This document shows, in pieces, positions 21,951 to 33,190 of a stretch of 64,000 nt of DNA. Source of the DNA: Schistosoma haematobium. Lineage: Eukaryota; Platyhelminthes; Trematoda; Strigeidida; Schistosomatidae. Each line of letters begins with the position of its first letter. Position 1 is the first letter of the stretch. The stretch covers positions 5,035,616 through 5,099,615 of the forward strand of contig NC_067196.1 in the NCBI RefSeq assembly GCF_000699445.3, read 5' to 3'. The notes below the pieces were generated by a model. The model made no database searches. It saw only the letters and a list, made by a program, of their open reading frames with translations, and was not told the DNA's origin. The position numbers and the translations under genes are program-made.

Positions 21951-22362
21951 ATTTCGATCTTCGCGCAGTCACAGTGGAGCGTGGAGTCATGTATTCAGAC
22001 AAACAAAGCCTCTCAACATTCAATATAAGATAATAGGGAATATGACACCTATACAAAATAAGATAGTGAATAAATACTTGAACTATATTGTCCAGGCATA
22101 GGCTTGGTTGTTTGAGGTCAACTCCTAACCAACCAACCTAAGCTGTTACAACCCTATGTCCGGCTTCTTATCACGTGATTTATCCACCAATCAAATACAA
22201 CTTATACAATCTTAGCACGCTGCCAAACCAATGAATCTGGTGAGGGAGTAATGTAGGGCCAGCGAAATGTCACTAAGCTTTAACCAAATCATCCGGCAGT
22301 CGGGTCATTGAGTATCGAGCAAATCATCGATCCTCGTCATGGTTAGGGATAACCAACGCGCA

Positions 22363-22629
22363 TCATTTAATGATATGCCATGGACTGGCCCATGCGGAAG
22401 TGGTCTTACTTTCGCTTGTATCTACTTTAATTAATATATTTCTGTAATAACGTCCTCCGTGTTGTACAGTCTTCAAAGCATCTATAGTACCTTGATATGT
22501 CAATGGGGTAGTCCAAGTAATGTGCCGACCACGAGGTGTGACTTCGACGTTAGTTAGTTTCTCACACCATTCCCGTCTAATTCGAGTAGGCCTCTTATCA
22601 TTTCGACATAGATCATCTACGTTGGTGAT
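22363..22629 (-). CDS. Candidate exon of an unrecognised protein
   Basis: An 88-codon open stretch without an ATG begins right after an AG (TATATTGTAG) and ends in TGA at 22363-22365. It reads ITNVDDLCRNDKRPTRIRRE, GRHITWTTPLTYQGTIDAL, HGGRYYRNILIKVDTSES. Composition is protein-like (Trp, charged pairs) and unlike the AT-rich flanks. I do not recognise the family. It may be a terminal exon or part of a retroelement gag. The acceptor has a weak pyrimidine tract. Confidence 0.35.
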   Translation of the reverse strand: MTNVDDLCRNDKRPTRIRREWCEKLTNVEVTPRGRHITWTTPLTYQGTIDALKTVQHGGRYYRNILIKVDTSESKTTSAWASPWHIIK

Positions 22630-23965
22630 CTACAATATATCAAGCAATTAGACTGCAACGCGCCATAAAATAGAAAATAACGTCTGTACACAATAAAGCC
22701 AAAAAGTGGCTATGAACGTGGGAGACAGTAGTCACTAAACTGAACACAGCTTAGTCACAGTAAATCGTATAATAAAAAATTATAGGTGAAAATGAAGCTT
22801 ATAATAAGAGAAATATAAATATACACAATCTAATTGTTGAATAGTTATAGCATAAGAATATACAGATATTATTAGTCAATTAATGTCTCAGAAGGTACTC
22901 GTGGTTTAATCTTCGCTCGGATATAACAGGTAATATGGATGCTTTGAAACCCGTATAACACAAAAGACGTTGTTACGGAAATGTGTTAGCAAAAGTAGGT
23001 ACAAGGAAGAAGTTGAGACCACCACCGTATGAGTTAGTTCATAGCGTGCAATCGATTGGTGCGTGTTACTTGTCCTTGACCCTGACGGGGATCGGCGAAC
23101 CGTTCGACATACAGGGACTCAACCGCCAGATGATTTCGCAAGGGCTCAGCGACATTTGATTGGTCCTACGGACACTTTATGCGTAACAATATTGCTATTC
23201 AATCTCTTTATTTTATATTCATCAGTTGTAAGGCATACATAGCTCGTAACGTCATTACATATTACCAAATTCATTGTCCGAGTCCTCACTTTGACTTCTG
23301 TCAGTTTTGTCGGTTGCGAAATAGGTCATGTGATATTGACAGTGCTGTGCATATTTTAGGTCATTTTTTACTTCAGTCGAACCGTAACGTTTATCTACTC
23401 ATAGTGCTCTGGAGTTCTCATTCTCACGTTGACACCAATTTTAGAAGAGCATATCAATCAACTAAAATAATTCAGTTTTGTAGTATATTTGTAACGAGGA
23501 TTTTTGGCAAAATTTTCGTCATTTATTTGTATTGAGTACAAGTATTTCCTTCCCATATGTGTTTGTTAAATGCTGTGTGCATAAACGTTTGCCGAATCCC
23601 TCTGCGTGATCTTGTAAGTATCCTAGATAAAGAATGTTCGTGCGAAATTTGAAAATGGTAACGTTTTTCACATGGTTTAGGTATTCATTGACTTGTTCTA
23701 TTGTAGGGTGTATTGTACTGTTATTATCATCCTATCTTGTACATCGAGTACATTTTACCGTTAAAAATAAGAAAAAAATTGTTTTCGATGGACAACTACC
23801 AGTTCTTATTATTCCTATTGCGGACTTAAGTCTCAAATACATCTAAAATTTATTATATACTCATAGACTCTGATCCTAGTATTAACCAGGTTAATACTTA
23901 ATAACAACAAACATTCAGATATTATATTCAATTTAACGAGCTCTGTGCTCACTCACTTTCAAATC
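22630..23965. other. Unresolved sequence between the two Gypsy elements
   Basis: A GC-richer block at about 23050-23170 (CTTGACCCTGACGGGGATCG, CATACAGGGACTCAACCGCC) followed by T-rich sequence to 23850 could be LTR or leader sequence of another LTR element. I could not pair it with a second LTR. The frames at 23179-23535 and 23634-23846 (+) are hydrophobic, T-rich and unrecognised. Confidence 0.35.
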
Positions 23966-25682
23966 ATGGCCAATAAATCCAATGAAAGAGGAATTTCACT
24001 GATTTCACGGATACCTAGTAAGACGAGTGGAAGAGCGTCGGTCCACTGTGAAACGTTCGCAGCTGATAGTGAAGCTTTTGGTTGTCGGTGAAAGCGTTCT
24101 ACCAACCCGTTTGCTTGTGGGTGGTAGGGGGTCGTTTGGAAGCGAGTGATTCCAAAAGTGTGGTCAGACGACGGAAAAGATCAGATTCAAACTGACGTCC
24201 GCGGTCTGTAGTGATGGTTGAAGAGCAGCCGAAGTTTGCTACCCATCGTTCGACGAATGTGCGGGCCACTGTTTCAGCAGTGATGTCCTTGATAGGTACT
24301 GCTTCTGGCCATCGAGTGAGACGGTCTACGCAGGTTAAGAGGTAAGAGTATCCATTTGAATCTGGTAAGGGTCTTACCAAATCCAGATGAACATGGTCGA
24401 AACGAGCATCGGGAGTTTTAAATGAGCCTAAGGGACATTTATTGTGTCTGATAACCTTAGATTTTTGGCAGCTTACACAGGAGCGCGCCCACTCCCTCAC
24501 GTCTTTATTCATACCAGGCCAGCAAAACCGTTCTGCTATAAGCTTGATGGTTGCACGAACACCTGGATGCGAAAGTTTGTGCAATGTGTTGAAGACATTG
24601 CGTCGATAATGTTTCGGCACGATTGGGCGATCCCTACCTGTAGATGTGTCACAAAGTAAGGTTTCCTTACCTGTTCCCATCTGTTTGATGCGTAGTTTAA
24701 GGGTTGTGGACGATAACTCGTGCTGAAGATCAGTGTCTTCTTTTTGAAGCTCAGCGAGTTTAAGAAGGTCGATTCCTTGGAAACTGTTCAAGGAAGTTAT
24801 GCGAGATAAGGCGTCTGCAACTACATTGTTTGCTCCAGAGATGTGTTGAATATCTGAAGTAAACTGCGAAATGTAGTCCAGTTGTCGAGACTCACGGTGG
24901 GAGTATTTGTCTGAAGGAGAGCTTAACGAGAAAGTGAGCGGTTTATGGTCCGTGAAAAGAGTGAATTCACGGCCTTCGACATAGTGTTGGAAATGCCGTA
25001 CAGCACAATACATAGCTAGGAGTTCCCTACCGAATGTGCTGTATCTCGATTCGGTGTCTAGCAACCTTCTAGAGGAAAATGCCAAGGGTTGCGAGGAGTT
25101 GTTAAGCCATTGTTGTAAGACTCCTCCGATTGCTGAGTCGGATGCGTCTACCGCGATGCTAATGAGTGCTTCGGTGTCCTGATGTGCGAGCATTGTTGCT
25201 TTGTCAATCTGTTCCCTAACTGTGGAGAATGCTTTTCGTGCGTTGTCGTCCAAATTAATGGATTTCGCATTTCCACGAAGTTGGTCGGTTAGAGGTTTCA
25301 TGAGTAATGCGCATTTCGGTATGAAACGTCTATTGAAACTTACGAGGCCATTAAACGTGCGTAATTGCTTGACGTTGGTCGGTTCTGGGTAATCCAGAAT
25401 GGCCGTCACTTTGGTTCTAAGGGGTCGGATACCTTGAGCATCGATTGTGTGTCCTAGGAAGTCTAACGAGTCGGTTCCGAATTGGCATTTCTGAACGTTT
25501 ACAGTTATGCCATGTTTTTGTAGTCGTTCGAAAACAAGATCCAGATGCTTGAGATGTGTTTCTCTATCCGGACTTGCGATTAGACAGTCGTCAACATACG
25601 CATGTACGAAGTTGAGACCTCGAAAAACGTCGTCTATGAATCTTTGGAATGTTTGAGCAGCGTTCCTTAGACCGAAAGGCAT
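23966..25682 (-). pseudogene. Element B: RT core, RNase H, integrase
   Basis: The frame opens with [20 protein letters not shown], the intact active site [11 protein letters not shown], thumb [14 protein letters not shown], RNase H blocks [16 protein letters not shown] and [21 protein letters not shown], integrase zinc region [15 protein letters not shown] with CVSCQKSK, and core residues [17 protein letters not shown] and [15 protein letters not shown]. Near 24150 a frameshift moves the third catalytic block (with HPQANG and its Glu) into another frame, which continues to about 23966 before ending. Confidence 0.9.
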
Positions 25683-25685
25683 TCG

Positions 25686-26366
25686 CTAAAATTCATAGAG
25701 TCCGAAGGGAGTTATGATAGCTGTTTTCGGAATGTCGTCAGTAGCCATAGGTATTTGGTTATACGCTTTAACCAAGTCGATTTTCGAAAAAACAGTTGTA
25801 CCTTTCAAGGTAGCTGTCAAATCGTGAATGTGAGGCAACGGGTAACGATCGGGAATGGTTTTCGCGTTCAATCGCCGATAGTCACCAGTTGAACGCCAAT
25901 CGTTGCTGTCCTTCTTAGGGACCATGTGCAACGGAGATGCAAATGGGCTACTTGACGGTCGTATGATTCCTAAGTCTATCATGTGATCGAATTCGTTTTT
26001 CGCTAACCTGAGCTTTTCAGGAGCTAGTCGTCGTGCTTTAGAGAATACAGGTGGTCCTGTAGTCGTGATGTGATGTGTAACATTGCTGGTTACACACGGT
26101 AGTTTCGGCTGAGTTTGTTGTATCCCAGGGTACATATCGAGTAGTGGTTGATAGAGTGGGTCTATCGTATGCTTAACTGTGACTGGGGATAATCTGCAAC
26201 CAGAAAAGGGAGTTACGCAAACGGATAAATTAATGTTTCCGTCTACTAGCCTCCGTTTGCGCGTATCGATGATCAGATTATGGTGTTGTAGAAAGTCCAT
26301 ACCAATGATTGGCATAGAAACATCCGCAACAACGAAAATCCAGTGAATGGGTTTGCGTAAACCCAC
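25686..26366 (-). pseudogene. Element B: protease C-terminal part and RT N-terminal part
   Basis: Starts in the protease ([20 protein letters not shown]), then [75 protein letters not shown] (motif A) and [12 protein letters not shown]. It ends at a single TAG (25686-25688); the RT resumes in the same frame at the next codon. A stop near 26367 also separates it from the protease active site. Confidence 0.88.
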
Positions 26367-26369
26367 GTT

Positions 26370-26570
26370 AAGGTAAACTTACCTTTTGCCATACGTAGCG
26401 ATCGGTTTTCCGTTTGCCGCCTGTAAGTTAAGAGCCGATTCGTGAAGCCGGTCGTTAGGATTTGCTGGGAGAACGCTAACTTCTGTGCCAGTGTCGACGA
26501 GGTAGCGAACTCTCGTTGTCACATCTGTGATGTATAACAGACGGCCATGTTCGCCGGCTACGGTTGCCGT
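26370..26570 (-). pseudogene. Element B: protease active-site region
   Basis: In the frame leading into the 26366 block the minus strand reads HGRLLYITDVTTRVRYLVDT then GTEVSVLPANPNDRL and LQAANGKPIATYG. The Asp-Thr-Gly catalytic triad of a retropepsin is intact. The frame is interrupted by a stop near 26370. Confidence 0.7.
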
Positions 26571-27402
26571 TAACGCGTGCCGGCTTGGAAGTTTCCCGAG
26601 TTGTTTTTCGAGTCAGTCGGTTTCGTGTTGAGAAAATTGCAGGGTTTTCTGCAATTTCTGGAAAACTTTCCATACTGGTTAGGATACCAGCACCAGTCGG
26701 GGTTATCTGTCTCTCGTGGTCTAGAGACAGATCGCTTACGCGTAATGCTTCTACGTGGAGTGCGCGATCTCTTACGGTCGGTACGAAGACTAAGATAACG
26801 CGTGAGTGTATGACACAAATCGGTTATATCATTCTGAGTCGTTTGAGGCTTTTCTTTGACTGAAAATACCTCGGCAGTAGAAGGTTTCGTAGTTTCTAAA
26901 ATGCGGTCGGCAGATGCAGCTAGCTCGTCTGAGGCGTTGTCCTGGAGCGAGACCAGAACTGCTTGCACCTGTTGGGGAAGTTTTGACAAGAAAAGTTGTT
27001 TGAATAGACCTTCGTCGAAAGTTCTTGGGCCTATAACCTCTCTAATCCTTTGCAACATGTCCGTCGCAGAACCGTGTTGCAGGTCGATGTTATTGAAGAG
27101 TTGATCCAACCTTTGTCGATCGGTTAGGTCTCCTCTTTTAGGAATCGAACGTTTCAAGGTTTCGTAAGGTTCAGAAACATCACTAGTAGACATACTAAGT
27201 GTTACGTACCTGTTGAATTCGCGCGGTAGTGTCTTGACTACTGCGAGGAATTGTGCACGTGTGTCGATCACGCCGTGCTCGGAGAAGTCGGCTTCTGCGT
27301 AGCAAGACCAGGCTTCGATGTTGTCGGGCCAGAAAGGCATCAGTTGAAACGAAGGTGGGGACAAGGTCTTAAGCTTGAGTACTTTAGGTGTCTGTTCAGT
27401 CA
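26570..27402 (-). CDS. Element B: Gag polyprotein
   Basis: The open frame extends to 27544, but the natural start is the ATG at about 27402 (MTEQTPKVLKLKTLSPPSF); the upstream extension is a hydrophobic read-through of a T-rich leader. Capsid-like region: FWPDNIEAWSCYAEADF, LPREFNRYVTLSM, GDLTDRQRLDQLFNNIDL, LFKQLFLSKLPQQVQAVLVS. Then a basic Arg/Ser stretch (DRKRSRTPRRSITRKRS) and a Cys/His motif DWCWYPNQYGKFSRNCRKPC. This structural protein would assemble the element's particles. The usual second His of the CHCC motif appears to be Asn (YPNQY versus YHWKF in element A). Confidence 0.85.
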
Positions 27403-27989
27403 TGATGAAATATGAAGTACGATAATGAACGAGGGGAAAATATATATATATCCAAGAAAAAGTACGAAAAAAATCACAATGTTTAAAAAAAAATAAAAAA
27501 GTAGGGCAATGATATATAATAATCCCAAAAAGGAACGGACTCACAGTTGCAATTAGGTCTACCAGATCACGTCGGTCTCACCAATGATGATGTCACAGGT
27601 ATTCAGTGTTTGACAACGCTTTTACCAGTAACACCCTCTAATATATTTCGTTTCCACCCAGAGAAATCAAAAGACAGAGTCGAGGGCATCGGAAGGGTAT
27701 ATTTGGCGATGACCAATATATCGGAATTCTCTGATCTAATCTGGCTAGCGATTGCGGTTGATGTTGAGCACGGCGTTACCACACGTGATCTGGTGCGGAT
27801 GCATGACCGAGCGCCTTCAGCTAGATGAGTCCACGACATGACTAATCCCGGCTGTTCGTTCAGTAATGTGCTAAAATGTGAGTCATGTGACAACACGCAT
27901 CCAGCTAAACCTATACACTTGAAAATTAGTCCTCCTAAAGATACTCCACAAGTTGACTTGAATGAATCTCAGTTCATCTCACAGAGACA

Positions 27990-28222
27990 ACGAAAGACTC
28001 CAGCTCTTTCTAATAAGGGCGTCCTGCTTGAGCATCTGGGCTACCTGTTTCTGCCATCTAGATACTTCAACAAGATCTAATAAACTTAATGTGGAGTCTC
28101 GTTTTTCTCATCGAGTAGTCATTGATTGGAACGCCTTACCCGAACAAGTGGTATCAGTCCCATCAGTGAATACTTTCAAAGAGAAGCTGGACCTTCACTG
28201 GAAAGCAATATGTCAGGATTAA
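27990..28222 (+). pseudogene. C-terminal fragment of a CR1-like non-LTR reverse transcriptase protein
   Basis: Reads ESRFSHRVVIDWNALPEQVV then PSVNTFKEKLDLHW and stops at 28222. The pattern R-F-x-x-R-V-V-x-x-W-N-x-L-P-x-x-V-V, x-A/V-P-S-V-N-x-F-K-x-x-L-D is the conserved C terminus of many CR1/Jockey-type ORF2 proteins. Nothing upstream of 27960 extends it, so the insertion is strongly 5'-truncated. Confidence 0.7.
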
Positions 28223-28751
28223 TACAGGCTCACCAACCTACTTTCCTTATTACTGAAGACTGTGTAGCGTGGCGTCGAGTCGGGATTGACTATGAACATC
28301 ACTACCAAAAAAGCACGTGCCAAGTAAATCAGAAGGCGAAGGTTGAACGTAACCAAATAAATCCATAAAATCCCCGAGAAGCCAAATATCAGAAGGCAGT
28401 TAATGGACCAAGTCGAGATATATTTGCTGGCGATCTCGTGGTATCGAAAGGATATCGAGATCGTGCCAGGATACAAGCTTGGTTACAGAACGTAACCGAA
28501 TTCGCGCAAAGTCACAATCAAAGTGTGAGAATAAGAATGGAAGAACAATATAGCTGTCATTAGCACAGTCAAACAAAAGCACATTAAAACAAATACTGGT
28601 ACAGTTGGTTATAATAATAATTGTTTTTATTAAACCAGTCGTGTTCTCGTGATAAATGTGGGTCACTATAACTGAAAGAAACGGAAACATATTGAAATAC
28701 TTTGCGCTGAGAATTCTATATTGTACAAAAAATATAAAATTGAATAAAGCT

Positions 28752-28802
28752 GATGGTAATGATAATAATAGTAATAGTAATAATAATAATAATAATAATA
28801 AG
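28752..28802. repeat. TAA/TAG trinucleotide microsatellite
   Basis: Run of GAT/TAA/TAG triplets ending in about eight TAA units directly before the RTE-like 3' fragment. Confidence 0.85.
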
Positions 28803-28915
28803 AGTCACAGTGAACAGATTCTCCCCGCTGCTATCGTATAACTTGCCTTCAACACCTCGAAGTTGCGAAATGGGTGTTGAGCTTCAGCGTAACAAGCCTT
28901 CTTACACGCAGACTA
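28803..28915 (+). mobile_element. 3' UTR fragment of the SR2/RTE-like element
   Basis: AACACCTCGAAGTTGCGAAA, GAGCTTCAGCGTAACAAGCC and TTCTTACACGCAG match 8490-8557 closely. Only the 3' untranslated segment is present, so this is a heavily truncated copy of the same family. Confidence 0.8.
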
Positions 28916-29118
28916 ACGAAAAACGCCAGAGAACTGGCCACACAAATCACCCTCTGAAGCCTAAAATGATCAATAAAAATGGGGCGAGACTAATTTAGGG
29001 ACGACCTTTGAACGAATCTTAAGTGACCTTGACAATTATTAGCCAATCAGAAGACAGTTAGTATAAAGTGGAAACATATTATATGAAAGTAATGAATTAC
29101 AGTGGATATTCTTCTTTT

Positions 29119-29433
29119 ACATGATTTAAAAACCTGTTAAGGTTTGATTAAGGTTCAGAAGTTCTGAATTCATAATGCATATGATATAGAATCTCGTCCA
29201 TAGGGTTAGGGTTAGGTTTAGGTTTAAGGTTAGGGTTAGGATGCTAACATACGATCGGTTTACAACGGATTTTAGAGAAGAGGTGTTTATTGAGAGGCTA
29301 CAACCCTAATCCTAACCCTAGGCTACAACCCAACCCTAAACCCTAACCCTATGGACGAGTTTATGTACCGTATGCATTATGAATTGAGAACTTCTGAACC
29401 TTAATCAAACCTTAGCAAGTTTTTAAATCATGT
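29119..29433. repeat. Foldback element with telomere-like inner repeats
   Basis: The outer left arm (29119-29200; ACATGATTTAAAAACCTGTT, AAGGTTTGATTAAGGTTCAG, CTCGTCCA) is repeated in inverse orientation at 29351-29433. Inside each arm lie telomere-like repeats: TTAGGG-type at 29200-29240 and CCCTAA-type at 29302-29350. The centre (29241-29301) is unique. The whole would fold into a hairpin with arms of about 115 bp. No coding capacity. Confidence 0.85.
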
Positions 29434-30162
29434 ATATATATATATGCCTGGTGCTACGTTGTAACTGACTGACTAATGACAGTATTGAGACAATTCGCAC
29501 AGGATGTATGTATACTAAAAGACACTGGTCAATTACTAATCTTTCACATCAATGCGCAGATTCAAACAACCGATACAAATCAATTAATACAATATGATTA
29601 ATTATAAAATGTATTTCCTAAAACAACACAAAGAAAGAAACCTCGACAGTTATGACTGTCTATAATAAAACTTGATATTTATAGGGTATCAACTACTTAT
29701 GTACATGAATTACAAAGACCATTCATCACATAAGAACATTTTTTGACGGAGTTTTATTCTCTGAGCTGGATGGTTTGGTCGTGGAGCTTTCATCATCTAT
29801 CTGAAGTTTGTGCTGATGATGTCGTTCAGAAGATTGAACATCAAATAAATATTAAACCATATTACAAAATGTATGTCTAATGTTAGATTAGTACACTTTC
29901 AATGAATAGTTCATAGGGATATCTACAATTGTATGTGATAAAATCCATTCAATTGAGTGGAAAATATCTATGAACTAAACTCTTATTATCAATACTTCAG
30001 AATGTTAACAAACATAAAAAGAAAAACAAACTTTAATTTATTCTTGGATTTGATTAGTAAACAACTTATGGATAATAATTAAACTATCATTTTCACTATG
30101 GATTAATATTATTCAGATAGCTATTGTAAACCAGAGAAAACTCATTTATTCTGAAAACAGTT
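29434..30162. other. AT-rich sequence with a short tail repeat
   Basis: Begins with a TA run and GCCTGGTGCTACGTTGTAAC (29448-29467), a variant of the word at about 12260. The rest is AT-rich with no gene seen. Confidence 0.5.
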
Positions 30163-30350
30163 AGGTAAATCTAGCTGACGAGTGTCGAATAGGACGAAAC
30201 ACGGAGCCTAGATTCCATCGATAACCATCATCCATCTTTGCTTAAAACAGTATCGAGGCAGTACACACAGGATACATATATGATAACAAGGGACTAATCA
30301 ATCTCAGTCTTAAACAGCCATGGGAACATACAAGCAAATAATAAAGCAAG
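30163..30350 (+). mobile_element. Sm-alpha-type SINE, hammerhead half
   Basis: Hammerhead core CTGACGA at 30175-30181 and GAAA at 30196-30199, with helix I strands AATCTAG and CTAGATT pairing across them. The usual GTC cleavage triplet reads AGC, so cleavage is doubtful. The tail (ATCCATCTTTGCTTAAAACA, then GTATCGAGGCAGTACACACA) matches other copies. The tRNA-like 5' half is missing. Confidence 0.75.
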
Positions 30351-30617
30351 ATATAAGGTATTAATTTTGACGTAATTGTGTTGGTTCATAGTGTGGTATG
30401 TGCTACCGATATCAACAGATATAAATAGTATGCATCATCAATCGAAAGTGGAATAACTTGACGGCAGATGGTTGAGAAAATCGAAGAGTGATTGATATTG
30501 GAAATGAAGGAACAACAAAGTCTGAGACAATTAATGGATAACATAGAGTATATAATTTGACTTTAAAAAAATATACTGAATTCGAACTGAATATTAGTTA
30601 GTTAAGATGAATAATTT

Positions 30618-31145
30618 GTATCGTGCATGGAGGACAACTGACAGACTCGTTCGAAGTAAAGACCGGTGTCAGGCAAGGTTGCTTACTCTCACCCTTCCTC
30701 TTTCCCCTGGTGATCGACTGGATCATGAAGACGTCAACATCTGAAGGGAAGCACGGGATACAATGGACATCTAGGATGCAACTGGACGATCTAGACTTTG
30801 CAGATGATCTGATCCTACTATCGTAATCGCAACAACAAATGCAGGAGAAAACGACTAGTGTAGCAGCAGCCTCAGCAGCAGTATGTCTCAATATACACAA
30901 AGGGAAAATAAAGATTCTCCGAAACAACACAGCATGCACCAATCCAATCACAATTAACGGAGAAGATTTGGAAGATGTGAAAACCTTTACATATTTGGGC
31001 AGCATCATTGATGAACACGGTGGATCGGATGCAGATGTGAAAGCGCGAACCGGTAAAGCGAGAGCAGTATATTTACAACTGAAGGACATCTAGAACTCAA
31101 AACAACTGTCAACCAACACCAAGGTCAGGATTTGCATTGCTGAGG
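30618..31145 (+). pseudogene. Non-LTR reverse transcriptase fragment (motifs B to C and thumb)
   Basis: Motif B SFEVKTGVRQGCLLSPFLF and the active-site block LDDLDFADDLILLS are followed by an in-frame TAA (30824-30826), then the thumb-like segment INGEDLEDVKTFTYLGSIID and GGSDADVKARTGKARA to a TAG at 31091-31093. A few more codons (NSKQLSTNTKVRI) follow to a SINE insertion at about 31142. The family is abundant in schistosomes. The fragment lacks endonuclease, motif A and C terminus. Confidence 0.88.
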
Positions 31146-31265
31146 AGTTCCATAATGAGACGAAACGACCGTTCAGTGCTTCCGGGTTTTCCATGGTGGT
31201 CTAGCGTCGATTGACTCATTATCTCAACTATTGAAATGAATATAATTCCTGCAAAAACCCCATTC
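31142..31265 (+). mobile_element. 3' fragment of the tRNA-derived SINE
   Basis: GACGAAACGACCGTTCAGTG then GGTTTTCCATGGTGGTCTAG and the tail to TGTTAATG match 4256-4365. It interrupts the RT fragment and lacks the tRNA-like head. Confidence 0.72.
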
Positions 31266-31628
31266 GATGTTAATGTGTTTTTACGGCAAATTATCAAGAT
31301 AATTAAGTCGACTGTAGGCAGAATTATTGAGTTATATAACCAATAAGGAATACCGATTATCACATTCATTTTTACATTTATTTTAATGTTTCAACCTTTT
31401 TAAAAGAGTTACCTTCTTACTATAGATTCTATTTGTACTAGATAAGGAATTTAATGAGATGCGAGGAGATCACTTATCAACTAGTTACTAGTAGATTCCT
31501 TTTATATTGTCTGTTTGAATCTGCCCTTTGTTGTTTAAGACTTCAATTGATCAGTCTCTTATTAGCACATGTACATTCTATGCTGATTACTTCGATATTA
31601 CCTTGAATCACACGAAGTTTCAAATGAA

Positions 31629-31860
31629 CAATACAAAATGAATTTAAACTTCATCCTATTGCACAAGCTAATGGCTATCTGAACTCACTAGCTAAATTGA
31701 TAACGTGATGACATTTGTAGCGAACACTACTGGATTCAATGCATGAATTGAACATCAACTATGACATACAAATACATTCAGCTGACGAGTCCCAATTAAG
31801 ATGAAACACGCATCATGCATTCCACTGCTAGCCATCATCCATCTTTACGAATTATAGTTA
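31629..31860 (+). mobile_element. Sm-alpha-type SINE with hammerhead motif
   Basis: Head AACAATACAAAATGAATT, decayed tRNA-like region, hammerhead core CTGACGA (31782-31788), GAAA (31803-31806), then ATC (31812-31814) at the cleavage position. Helix II is weak (GTCC against AGAT). It is preceded at 31535-31615 by a tail of another copy in the opposite orientation. Confidence 0.75.
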
Positions 31861-32324
31861 CTAGTCAAGTACCAATGAAATATATGTCTGTTATTCTCTA
31901 ATTTAATATATAGCTATTCTTAAGTAATAATCAAGCTAATAGATCGATTAAATTATCTTTTTAAAAATGACACACATGATCTAATCAATTTATCTTCATT
32001 ATTGTGATGAAATTTACTTATATTACTGAAAAGGGAATACAAGAATACAAACGTTTTATACTACTATTAAAATAGTATCCATTATCTACAGAGAGATACC
32101 TTTGACCTGATGCAATTGATTCAATCTTGAATGGATTCAACTTACTCATCACAATACATGGATTCATTTAACGAGGAAATGTTTTCTACAAACTCATTCA
32201 CAAATAACAAAGGTTGTTTAGAAGAAGTAAGTTTCATATTCAATTTGTGCGAATATTAAAATTTCTTATGAATATATAAAGAATGAATATGAATTTTTAG
32301 TTTTCGAAGAAAGATTTTAATAGT

Positions 32325-32576
32325 TGAGATCATGAGTCAATTGAAACTAGACCACCATGGGAAACCTAGATGCACTGGACGTCCGTTTCGTCCTATTGTG
32401 GGACCCTTCAGCAGTGCCCATCCACGACCTCGCCTCGCGAAATTCGAACTCAGGACCTAACAGTCTCGCGCGCGATATCTAACTTCAATCAATCCACGAA
32501 ATTCAGTGACACATCCACCAATGTCTTCAGTGAGTTACTATCTCACAACAGACCCGGTTGAACTCCACTGCTCACT
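32325..32576 (-). mobile_element. tRNA-derived SINE, minus strand
   Basis: Same family as 4089-4365. On the minus strand there is a head GGAGTTCAACCGGGTCTGTT, a B-box-like GAGTTCGAATTTC, then GGGTCCCACAATAGGACGAA and the ATGGTGGTCTAG tail. It ends about 80 bp before the LTR array starts. Confidence 0.75.
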
Positions 32577-32658
32577 GCTTCTCACCAGAACTCCAGGAAA
32601 TATCTCTTGAAACCAGTCATTAATTATTATCTAAATAAGAATATGAATGACAGTGTGG

Positions 32659-33135
32659 AACCCTGTTAAAACACATATCTATTTTTGTCCCTATCTTATT
32701 CTACATAACACGAGCTTTCGTTCTATGTATCATTCACTAGCATACCCTTTTTTGTTCCAAAATATTGTAATTTAAACATAATATTTTGCACTATATTTTC
32801 TACCCTAATTCCCTGTTTCGGGCATAACTGTATTTTTCCAAATTATCGTACGTCGTGGTCAAGATATGCACTTATTTATTCATGTACATTTTTGTAGTAA
32901 TCCGAATTCAGAGAATCCAGAGTTTAGTGTTCCAACTGTCTTGTCTTCTTTCACTTGTGTGCTTGCCAACCAATCAGGATTTAGAATAGTTCTCTCTACC
33001 CCGATCGAACTCACGCGTATTAGACTCAAGGTTAAGCCACTCAGCCTAACGCGTCAAGGTCATAATTTAGACTAGACAGACCAAGGTCAAGTCATAACAA
33101 GTATCACGGGGTAAAAGCGATTCAAGGTCATAACA
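32659..33135 (+). repeat. LTR 1, 5'-truncated
   Basis: Lacks about the first 75-80 bases of the LTR (homology begins at AACCCTG). It ends TCATAACA, then AC and the primer-binding site TGGCGACGGAG. It contains a CCAAT-box-like CAACCAATCAGG near 32968. Confidence 0.9.
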
Positions 33136-33149
33136 ACTGGCGACGGAGA
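33136..33149 (+). promoter_or_regulatory. Primer-binding site of unit 1
   Basis: TGGCGACGGAG begins two bases after the LTR end. TGG is the complement of a tRNA CCA end. GGCGAC would fit a tRNA whose 3' end is GTCGCCA, as in some arginine tRNAs, but the match cannot be checked here. All eight units keep it. Confidence 0.6.
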
Positions 33150-33190
33150 ATTTTGTTTTTTCTTTCCTATATTGATTGATCCAGTACAAA

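Larger units (their letters stand above)
23966..27425 (-). mobile_element. Gypsy/Ty3 element B (Boudicca-like), nearly complete coding region
   Basis: Gag (26570-27402), protease (about 26250-26570), RT, RNase H and integrase (to about 23966) in Gypsy/Ty3 order on the minus strand. The 3' end is cut inside the integrase C-terminal region at about 23966, and no 3' LTR is seen. The sequence 5' of gag (27425-27900) may contain 5' LTR or leader, but only one copy exists, so it cannot be delimited. Several stops and frameshifts make it non-functional. Confidence 0.88.

Noticed and set aside
27403..27544. Upstream extension of the element B gag frame
   Set aside because: The translated leader is Phe/Tyr-rich read-through of a T-rich region; the Gag-like protein begins at the ATG near 27402.
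27547..27828. 93-codon plus-strand frame next to element B
   Set aside because: Both strands are open over part of this interval and neither translation resembles a known family. It may be leader or LTR sequence of element B, and only one copy is present, so it cannot be tested here.
32866..33075. 69-codon open frame in each LTR (starts MHLFIHVHF)
   Set aside because: It lies wholly within the LTR, recurs with the LTR in several units only because they are copies, is broken in some LTRs (for example 3, 4 and 6), and has no recognisable domain.
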